Assembly: GCA_947561395.2 (NCBI GenBank)
Contig: OX387184.1
Span: 38,554,766-38,618,765 of the forward strand
DNA: 64,000 bases
Reading direction: 5' to 3'
Origin: Buxus sempervirens
Taxonomy: Eukaryota > Streptophyta > Magnoliopsida > Buxales > Buxaceae
A program made the translations under genes and the position numbers. Below, piece after piece: positions 56,701 to 64,000 of the stretch. The number at the start of each line of letters is the position of its first letter. The first letter of the stretch is position 1. The notes under the pieces were generated by a model that searched no databases, was not told the DNA's origin, and saw only the letters and a list, made by a program, of their open reading frames with translations.

Positions 56701-57847
56701 ATTGCTGGAAATTTGATCTGTTTGGAGGTATTTGCTGAGTTGCTTGTGGATTCCCATATCTAAGATTTGGGTGATCCCTCCACCCTGGGTTATATGTATC
56801 TGAATAAGGATCATATTTCCTTTGAGGTTGTCCAGGAAAACCACTTGCCCAGTTTGCTTGTTCATCATGTTCCTCTCTAAGAGTTGGACATATATCTGTT
56901 GCATGTCCTTCTACAGAGCAAATTCCACAAACTTTTGCTGTTTGCATGTTACCTGCATTCATATTACGAACAAGAGAAGTCAGACTTGCAATTTGCTGTT
57001 CAAGGGAAGAAATATTTACCTCTCTGACTTGTTTAGATGAAGAATCAAGTCTACTGCCAAATTGCTGAGAGTTGGCTGCCATATTTGCAATCAGGTTCCT
57101 AGCAGCTTCTGGAGTTTTATCTACCAAAGCTCCTCCACTAGCAGCATCAATCATGTTCCTTTCAGTAGGTAAAAGTCCTTCATAAAAATACTGGATCAGT
57201 AGCTGTTCATTGATTTGATGATGGGGACAGCTTGCACACAGCTTCTTGAATCTTTCCCAATACTCATACAGAGATTCCCCATTGTTTTGCCTTACACCAC
57301 AAATTTCTTTTCTGATATTTGCTGCTCTTGAAGCTGGGAAATATTTTTCCAGGAATAACCTCTTCATCTCATTCCATGTAGTAACAGTCCCAGAAGGTAA
57401 GTAATAAAGCCAATCTTTAGCCGACTCCTTCAAAGAGAATGGGAAGGCTCTTAATTTAATCTGCTCTTCAGTTACTCCAGTGGGTTTCATGCTTGTACAC
57501 ACCACGTGAAACTCCTTCAGATGTTTGTGAGGATCTTCACCTGCAAATCCATGAAAAGAAGGCAAAAGATGTATTAGTCCAGATTTTAATTCAAAAGTAG
57601 TAGCAACATCTAAAGTAGGAAAAGTTATGCATAAAGGTTGCTGATTTAAATCAGGAGCAGCAAGCTCTTTCAAAGTTCTGTTTCCAGCCATGGTTCCTTC
57701 TTCTTCGGAATCAGATTCACCAGCAAAAAGAGATGGATCGTCCTCTTCTGAATGTCTCTGTGCTGCCCTCCGTAGCCTGTGCAAACTTCTTTCGATTTCT
57801 GGATCTTTCTGCAAATAACCTTGGTTAGAAGATCGAGTTGCAGTCAT
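53768..57847 (-). CDS. pol: gag-protease-RT-RNase H polyprotein of element D
   Basis: An open frame of about 1360 codons from [15 protein letters not shown]. Gag with a capsid-like region ([65 protein letters not shown]), a CCHC knuckle [14 protein letters not shown], protease [19 protein letters not shown] with [38 protein letters not shown] and the FMDD active site, and RNase H ([54 protein letters not shown]). These motifs and the PBS place it in the Athila lineage. The frame ends early after LHETF because of the frameshift noted for integrase. Confidence 0.95.
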   Translation of the reverse strand: MTATRSSNQGYLQKDPEIERSLHRLRRAAQRHSEEDDPSLFAGESDSEEEGTMAGNRTLKELAAPDLNQQPLCITFPTLDVATTFELKSGLIHLLPSFHGFAGEDPHKHLKEFHVVCTSMKPTGVTEEQIKLRAFPFSLKESAKDWLYYLPSGTVTTWNEMKRLFLEKYFPASRAANIRKEICGVRQNNGESLYEYWERFKKLCASCPHHQINEQLLIQYFYEGLLPTERNMIDAASGGALVDKTPEAARNLIANMAANSQQFGSRLDSSSKQVREVNISSLEQQIASLTSLVRNMNAGNMQTAKVCGICSVEGHATDICPTLREEHDEQANWASGFPGQPQRKYDPYSDTYNPGWRDHPNLRYGNPQATQQIPPNRSNFQQYKQPYPPRQQQGHTSNSGMSLEDIVKSLATNTVQFQQETKHFQQETRNSIQGLENQVGQMATAISRLEAQNSGKLPSQTVVNPRENASAIVLRSGKEVETQVEPTPTMLNKEEEKTSEAMKDIPNENEPSIFHPLPDYKPVPPFPLALKENRKYEKNSDLYETFRKCEVNIPLFDAIKQVPRYAKFLKELCTIKRGQKLTGKVRVGENVSAVIQSKLPTKCKDPGMFTIPCMIGDTKFEKAMIDLGASINVMPYSIYESLKLGPLNKTGVIIQLADRSNAYPKGVVEDVLVKVNDLVFPADFYVLDMENGDQNAPILLGRPFLKTSKTMIDVHEGTLTMEFDGSFVKFNIYNAMKYPCDENPVYSVDLIDSFAQDTFELDGKDNLEVVLSNHLEKENAELALNADLHETVAALDVSPKLPYSDSFQHIALPISNKRPLPSVLQPPIPDLKPLPSHLKYAFLGEKGTLPVIISNKLTASQEEQLVQVLKKHQMAIGWAIADIKGISPSTCMHRILMEEGAKPSRQPQRKLNPPMMDVVKKEILKLLEVGMIYPISDSCWVSPVQVVPKKTGITVVKNQNDELVPTRVQNGWRVCIDYRKLNAVTRKDHFPLPFIDQMLERLAGHSYYCFLDGYSGYFQIAIAPEDQEKTTFTCPFGTFAYRRMPFGLCNAPATFQRCMVSIFSEYLEQFIEVFMDDFTVHGDSFDNCLHNLTLVLQRCIESNLVLNSEKCHFLVEQGIVLGHVVSSKGIEVDNAKVDVIQSLPYPTSVREIRSFLGHAGFYRRFIKEFSNIASPLCKLLQKDVTFEFDEACKRAFDKLKALLTSTPVIQPPDWTVPFEIMCDASDYAVGAVLGQRIGKASHAIYYASRTLNDAQQNYTTTEKELLAVVFALEKFRSYLLGTKVIVYSDHAALRYLMTKKEAKPRLIRWILLLSEFDMVIKDKRGTENCVADHLSRLTHVEDTLQLHETFLMSNCSQQV

Positions 57848-57878
57848 AAACAATCAAAGATGATTATCAAAGAGAAAC

Positions 57879-57896
57879 TCCCCGGCAACGGCGCCA
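57879..57896 (-). other. Primer-binding site of element D
   Basis: On the minus strand TGGCGCCGTTGCCGGGGA, the tRNA-Asp-type primer site usual in Athila elements, five bases inside the 5' LTR. Confidence 0.92.
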
Positions 57897-57901
57897 AAAT
57901 T

Positions 57902-59337
57902 TGGTGACTGTCGTACACAACCAAAGATAAACCACTACTTAAAAATATGCATATAGCAAGGTGAGTAGGGATCGTTCCACCGAGAGTTTCTATCTCTTCT
58001 TATGCTTTAGAAAACAGAATTAAGAGGGGTTTTTGTCACAATGAGATCAGAAAATAACAGATTACTAAAAACTTTAATAAATCAATCAAGAAAACAAACC
58101 TTGGTCTAAGTTAACATCCACCATCGGAATATCAAAGCTGATCATAGATGCTAGAATATATCAATTCATACATTAAACATTCACCCTTGGAAATACTTTC
58201 CAAACTCTTTCAATTATAGATAATCAGAAAACAAGCGATCTAATTAACCCTAACTACTAAACAACCTCACACAAGCGGTAAAGATTTAATCCAGCAGCAG
58301 CTTTAGGGACAAGGAAGATTGATGAATCTAAACAATACAATCACAAGCGGCTGTATTTAATCTAGCAGAAAATTCTTCCTAAAGTCTAACAATTCCTGAC
58401 GCAGCAAATTATTAAACCTCAGTTGCTTCACAGATTAGAGGGATCAAACAATTACGGATTTGATATCTAGCCTAGCAATAAATTGCAACGAATAATAAAC
58501 TAGTAGGCCTCCTAGCAATTAGACGGAACAATCATGAGAATAAACATAGAAGAATATCAATGCTCAAGTATAAACTGAACAATTAAAACATTAAGATCTC
58601 ACAGCTTTATTAATTCCGAGGTTTCAGCCTCCTTTGACCAAGAATAAACGTTTAGCCACACATGGCCATGAATCACAAACTCAGAAGAAGAAGAAAGGGA
58701 GAAGAAGAAGAAGAGAAAAGAGAACGCCCAGAACTCAGAAAAACTCCCTTTTTAAAGAGAAAAATCATGAACTTTCCTTCCAAGCCTCCTTAGGAAGAGA
58801 GAACTCCCTTTCCTAGTATATCCACGAATTTTCAAGTCCAAAAACGACCTAATCTCTTTAATTAGAAACCCTTAAAACTCTCCCTAAAAACTAGAAGAAG
58901 ATCCCCAAGAAAAAGGAAATAAATCCGCAAAGTTCGGAATTTTATAACAGGTTTTTCTTCTTGATCGTTCGAACGCTCAGCGAACGCGGGTCGAACGCTC
59001 AAGTTAAAAAACTATTTCTTCATCTCTTGTTCGAACGCTCAGCGAACGGTCAGCGAACGCTGCTCTCGGGTTTCTCTGCAGAACACCAACGTTCGAACGG
59101 CCAGCCAACGGTCAGCGAACGGTGAACATATCTTCTTCAATTTGACTCCGATTTTTACGCCGTTTGAACCATGACTTCTATAATCACCAAGAGTATCTAA
59201 TTAGCTTCATTTTTCCCACATGCTGCCAATTGTCACCTAAATCAAAATATGAGCATAATCAGTGTATTTAGGCACAAAAGTAAATTCAAAAGGTTACACA
59301 TTAGTAGAGAAAAATATAACAAATTGAGTTCTTATCA
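57902..59337 (-). repeat. 5' LTR of element D
   Basis: Same length as the 3' LTR and almost identical. In LTR sense: start TGATAAGAACTC (59337), a cluster of GTTCGAAC and CGTTCGCTGAGCG words (59125-58964), TATAAAAT (58947-58940), then a pyrimidine-rich leader. Confidence 0.95.
58964..59125 (-). repeat. CGTTCG/CGAACG dyad cluster in the D LTR
   Basis: At least eight CGAACG or CGTTCG words in 160 bases, including the palindrome GTTCGAAC three times and AGCGAACG(C/G) repeats. It ends 17 bases upstream of the TATA-like box. The copy in the 3' LTR is identical. Confidence 0.8.
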
Positions 59338-59342
59338 CTACT
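59338..59342. other. Target site duplication CTACT of element D (right copy)
   Basis: Second copy of the duplication, directly after the 5' LTR terminus TTCTTATCA. Confidence 0.93.
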
Positions 59343-61786
59343 CCCGACTCCTTGGGAACCGTGCCGAAAGAAAAAGGGCAAGAACTGAAGGAAGAGACCC
59401 CCACTGGCCCATATGCGTGCACGAGAAGTTATACCACCGCTTTGCTAACATGGAGCGTGAGGCGGCCCAAGCCATTGAGAATATAGTCCCCCAAGGATGG
59501 GGAGATGAGTTTCTGGACACCCCTGCCGCAGAAGAAGACTACCTACAAGGCCTAGCCCAAATGCTCTGGGAGGAGCCACCATCTATGGACATGATTGGAG
59601 ATGCTATAGAAGTAGACCCATTGGCTCCTGAGGGGTCGCCGGATGGCCTGCCAGCACTGGTCGCCCTGGACTCAGTCGACGAAGTCACCATGGCCTTCGC
59701 CCCACCAGATGAGCAGTTCATCCCTGATGGGATCCCGATCAACCCTGCAATTATGATGGAAGTGCCGCCACCTGCTCCCATTGAGGAATCCAAAGAAGAA
59801 GGTCCGATCATGTATGTCTGCATGATGGAAGGGCGAGACAGCTCAGGAGTGCCAACCCACAGGCCAAGGTCGCCTCCTCCACGCCCCTATATCCCGCACC
59901 CTGGAACTCGTGATGGCTTGAACCGCATGTTCCGTAGCATGCCCCAAGTGCTAGGGCCAGTACCGGAAGAGGTGTACCATGCAGCTTACGACAAATGGGC
60001 ACCACCAGCTTACTCTTCTACGGTGCCTGGGATACCAACTGGAATACCCATAATGTTTGCACCCCCCAGAGTTGACCCAGCCAACAAAGTCACCATTGCA
60101 TATGCGCCACCCGAGGATGAGATACCAATGGCAATCGCCCTCAGTGGATCATGGGTAAGGGTATCGTCAGAGTCTGGCCCCCGATCAGAGAGAAGCCAGA
60201 ACAAGCCGGTAGGAGGCACAGCACATGATCCTATCTACATCTCTTCTGACGAGAGCGCCAACATGGTGTTGGTAGGAGAGCCAGAGAAAACGATTGCTAT
60301 CAACCAAGAAGATGAGGCACCACTGAAGAACTGGAGTGCTGTGCCCTTTGCCATCAACAAAGCTACTATCCCAAAGGGGGTTTCTGTCACCTCTGAAATC
60401 TCTGTTGTAGCTACTGCTGAAGTTTTTAATAAATATCTGAATGCTTCCTACTACTTGCATCTGTTTGAAAATGAAAATAACAAAAATAAGCAACTTGAGC
60501 ATCGCAATCTTAGTGTCAATCCCGACGCACACTTGGAAGATCTGGGGCACGGGATAGGTAATAAGATTGCCATAATTGAACAAAAAGAACAAAAGGAAAT
60601 GGAAAAGCCAGTACAGATGGCAATAATAAATGAAATGCATGAGCTAGTGTCCAATCTTGAAAACGAGCAAGAACTCGACGAGTCAGATTGGGGCACTCGC
60701 CCATCGCAGCAAGAAGATTCAAACATCGTCCCCTGTGAGCCTTTCGAGCATGAGGACGACGATGAATCATGGGAAACCCCGCTCGAAATCCAACTTGCAT
60801 TGGAAAGACACGAAAAAGGCCCCCAGGCTAACATTGAGGAAACAGAGTCAATTGACATAGGCGAAATAGCACAACCAAGGATCCTCCAAATTGGTAAAAA
60901 GCTATCACCATTATTGAGAAAACAGATGTTTGATTTTCTTAAATCTTTTTCTGACGTGTTTGCATGGTCATACGAGGATATGCCCAGGTTAGACATGGAC
61001 TTGGTTGTGCATCGGTTACCAACGAAGTCTGAGGCCGTACCTGTGAAACAGAAGCTCAGGCGCACGAAGCCGGAATGGGCCCTGAAGATCAAGGAAGAGG
61101 TCACCAAGCAGTTGGATGCCGGATTCCTGCAAGTAACTCACTATCCAGAGTGGTTGGCCAACATCGTGCCAGTTCCCAAGAAAGACGGGAAAGTCAGGAT
61201 GTGTGTTGACTATAGAGATCTGAACAAAGCAAGTCCAAAGGACGACTTCCCATTGCCGCACATTGATGTACTGGTGGACAATACAGCAACGCATTCGATG
61301 TTCTATTTCATGGACGGTTTCTCTGGTTACAACCAGATAAGGATGGCACCTGAAGACATGGAGAAAACATCCTTCATCACGCACTGGGGCACTTACTGCT
61401 ACCGCGTGATGCCGTTTGGACTGAAGAATACGGGTGCTACATATCAACGTGCGATGACTCTGTTGTTCCACGACATGATACACAGGGAGATGGAAGTATA
61501 TATGGATGACATGATAGCAAAATCCAAGGAAGAAGAAGACCACTTGGCGAACCTTGGAAAAATGTTTGACAGGCTCAGAGAGCACAAGCTCCGACTCAAC
61601 CCAAACAAGTGCGTATTTGGAGTTACTTCAGGGAAGTTGCTCGGATTCATAGTGGGCAAACGGGGCATCGAGGTTGATCCTGTCAAAGCAAAGGCAATTC
61701 TAGAGATGCCTCCTCCGTCGACAGAAAAGGAAGTGAGAGGATTCCTGGGCAGATTGCAGTATATCAGTAGGTCATTGCACAGATGA
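59343..61786 (+). pseudogene. pol: Protease-RT linker and reverse transcriptase of element C
   Basis: Continues the C frame after D. A long Pro/acidic linker (to about 60880) leads into RT: KLRRTKPEWALKIKEEV, VDYRDLNKASPKDDFPLPHID, FMDGFSGYNQIRM, MPFGLKNTGATYQRAM, catalytic YMDD and LGFIVGKRGIEVDP. The frame closes at 61786 through loss of one base near 61771 (ISRSLHR in place of the ISRFIAQ seen in B); the next frame picks up with no gap. The linker resembles B's only near ALERHEKG..NIEE. Confidence 0.93.
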
Positions 61787-64000
61787 CTCCTGTGTGTGAG
61801 CCTATATTCAAGCTGCTAAAGAAAGACAACCCTGTGGTTTGGAATGACGATTGTCAAGTAGCGTTTGATAAGATCAAGGCCTATTTGTTGAGTCCACCGA
61901 CGTTGGTCCCGCCTGTCCTGGGACGACCCTTGATTATGTACCTGACAGTCTCCGAGACGGCTGTAGGATGTGTGTTAGGGCAACACGATGAGAAAGGGAG
62001 GAAAGAACAAACAATCTATTACTTGAGCAAGAAATTTACCAACATCGAAGTTAGATACACAGTGCTTGAAAAGACGTGTTGCGCACTGGTCTGGGCAGCT
62101 CAGAAGCTCCGACACTATTTGCTCAGTCACACAGTCTTACTAATCTCCAATCTGGATCCATTGAAGTACATCTTTGAGAAGCCGATCTCCACTGGTAGGG
62201 TTGCCAGGTGGCAAGTCCTTTTATCTGAGTATGACATTGTCTACACAAATAGGAAGGCAATAAAAGGGCAAGCTGTGGCGGATCACTTGGCAGAACATCC
62301 ACTACCTGACTACCAACCGCTTCTGACTCACTTCCCGGACGAAGATGTGATGTGTACAGAGTCTGCAGATGATACAGAAGAAACCAAGTGGCAAATGTTC
62401 TTTGACGGGGCAGTGAATGTAAATGGAAAAGGGATCGGAGCAGTGCTAATCTCCCCAGACGGTGTTCATCACCCGATAGCAGCGAAACTTCTATTTGATT
62501 GCACTAGCAACATGGCCGAGTATGAAGCATGTGTGTTGGGCCTGCGAGCGGCAATCGAGATGCATATAAAAGAGTTGAAAGTGTTCGGTGACTCAAGTCT
62601 TATTATCTATCAAGTGATGGGAGACTGGAAGACCAGAGATGTGAAGTTGGTACCATACCAAGAGCTGGTCAAGGAATTAGAAGAAGAATTCGAGAGCGTG
62701 ACATTCGACTACATGCCACGAGACGGGAATCGGTTTGCGGATGCACCAGCTACGCTGGCATCAATGGCCACCATCACGAATGATGCATGGGTGCAACCAT
62801 TGGAGATAGAAATTCAGCGCTACCCTGTTTACTGCTTCAGTATCGAGAAAAGCACACCCAAAGAAGAGCCTTGGTACGCGGACATCGAAAGGTACATAAG
62901 GAATAGAATTTTGCCAGAAGGTGCCTCAGCTGCAGAGAAGCGAACTATACAGAGGTTGGCAGGGCAATACTTCTACAGTGGAGGTAGGCTGTACAAGAAG
63001 TCATACAACGATTTCCTACTGCTATGTGTCAGAGAAGCAGAGGCGCAGAAGTTGATTGAGGAAGTCCATGGAGGGTTGTGCGGCGCACACATGAATGGGC
63101 ATATGCTAGCAAGGAAGATTCTAAGGATAGGCTATTACTGGATGACCATGGAGGCAGACTGCTACGCTCATGTCAGAAAATGCCAGTTATGCCAGATTTA
63201 TGCCGACAACATCCATGCACCGCCGAATATGCTGTACTCCATGACATCACCTTGGCCGTTTGCCATCTGGGGAATCGACATGATAGGCCAGGTTCATCCA
63301 ATGGCTTCAAATGGGCATCGGTTCATCTTAGTGGCAATTGACTATTTTACCAAGTGGGTAGAGGCCATGTCCTTTGTGGATGTGAAGAAATCTCATGTGC
63401 TCAAGTTTATCAGAAACAATATAGTCTGTCGCTACGGAGTTCCAGAAGCAATCATCACTGATAATGCAAAGAATCTGAATAATAAGGACATGGAAACGAT
63501 GTGTGAAGATCTGAAGATCAGAAATCTAAACTCCATGGCATACCGGCCCAAGATGAATGGGGCAGTAGAGGCTGCCAACAAGAATCTGAAGAAAATACTT
63601 GAGAAAATGGTAGTCACTTACAGAGACTGGCATGAGAAGCTGCCCTATGCACTGCACGCCTATCGGACGTCAATTAGAACATCGACCGGGGCAACCCCTT
63701 TCGCCCTGGTATATGGAATGGAAGCAGTCCTCCCAGTGGAAGCACAGATTCCATCGCTCAGAATTCTGAAGGAAGCTGAAATCAGTGACGTCGAATGGGA
63801 AGAATCCAGATTTGACCAGTTACAGTTATTGGATGAAAAGAGGATCAAGGCTTTGTGCCATGGCCAGCTCTATCAACAGAGAGTGGCACGAGCCTACAAC
63901 AAGAAAGTGAACCCACGATAGTTCAAGGTGGGAGACCTGGTATTAAAGAGAATCTTTCCTCATCAAGAAGACAACAGGGGGAAATTCAAGCCAAACTACG
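61783..64000 (+). pseudogene. pol: RNase H, archaeal-type RNase H and integrase of element C (runs off window)
   Basis: RNase H (YLTVSETAVGCVLGQHD, IYYLSKKF), second RNase H (MFFDGAVNVNGKGIGAVL, SNMAEYEACVLGL, FGDSSLIIYQ), integrase with HHCC finger (HGGLCGAHMNGHML...CQLCQIY), D of WGIDMIG, D of ITDNAKN and E of NGAVEAANKN. A TAG at 63919 interrupts KVNPR/FKVGDLV, where B has a threonine codon; the frame stays open after it to the window end. The second RNase H and its order before integrase are the hallmark of the Tat lineage. Confidence 0.93.

Larger units (their letters stand above)
49506..59337 (-). mobile_element. Element D: Athila-lineage Ty3 retrotransposon, young, nearly intact
   Basis: 9832 bp with two 1436-bp LTRs that differ at one position I noticed (near 49630 against 58026), a tRNA-Asp-type PBS, a polypurine tract, a gag-pol frame and an integrase frame separated by one frameshift. 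There is no envelope-like frame in the 1.5 kb after integrase. A target duplication is present. Confidence 0.95.
37442..64000 (+). mobile_element. Element C: Tat/Ogre-lineage Ty3 retrotransposon (3' end beyond window, split by D)
   Basis: 5' LTR, PBS, long leader with a PMD-like frame and two hairpin arrays, gag-protease, then pol through integrase. Element D (49506-59337) is inserted within the region after the protease; removing D and one CTACT copy restores the frame. It carries three in-frame stops in gag-protease, one 1-bp frameshift and one stop in pol, so it is inactive but only moderately old. Confidence 0.93.

Overview
The window is plant nuclear DNA made almost entirely of nested LTR retrotransposons. 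I see no stand-alone host gene, rRNA, tRNA or bacterial feature. The evidence for a flowering plant is Tat/Ogre-lineage Ty3 elements with an archaeal-type second RNase H, an Athila element with a tRNA-Asp-type primer site, a Ty1/copia element with a UBN2-type gag, an L1-type LINE, and plant-mobile-domain-like genes with short GT-AG introns.

Layout. 1-2004 is the 3' part of a long Ty3-type LTR. 2005-2690 holds an AT-rich stretch and a three-copy 146-bp repeat. 2684-4031 is a decayed LINE on the minus strand. It is interrupted by a minus-strand LTR remnant (4037-4172 plus 6684-6870) related to the LTR of element C; that remnant is split by a solo LTR (4173-6683) with target duplication GCTTA. 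6871-14567 is Tat element A (+, truncated, many stops), cut by a copia element (14568-16536). 16537-37441 is Tat element B (-, 20.9 kb, nearly identical LTRs). 37442-64000 is Tat element C (+, 5' LTR about 4.1 kb, 3' end beyond the window). Inside C sits a young, almost intact Athila element D (-, 49506-59337) with target duplication CTACT.

How the parts work together. In each Tat element the LTR supplies a promoter, followed in the RNA by a consensus splice donor (CAG/GTAAG), the PBS, a very long leader, a pyrimidine-rich acceptor (YAG/GTACYAA) about 55 nt before the gag ATG, then gag-protease-RT-RNase H-archaeal RNase H-integrase. This suggests a leader intron kept only in full-length genomic RNA. 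That putative intron carries arrays of small hairpins: 20 copies in A, 11 in B, and two different arrays in C. In C the stems covary and G-U pairs fit only the sense strand.

Element B also carries two genes antisense to its own genome. One has six exons joined by five phase-0 introns (834 codons); the other has two exons (530 codons) and its own TATA box behind a cluster of CCCGTA/TACGGG dyads of the kind found in B's LTR. A relative of the second gene lies in sense orientation in C's leader and lacks the intron, as expected if reverse transcription of spliced RNA removed it. The most unusual signals are these hairpin arrays, the leader-intron arrangement, and the intron-bearing antisense genes.
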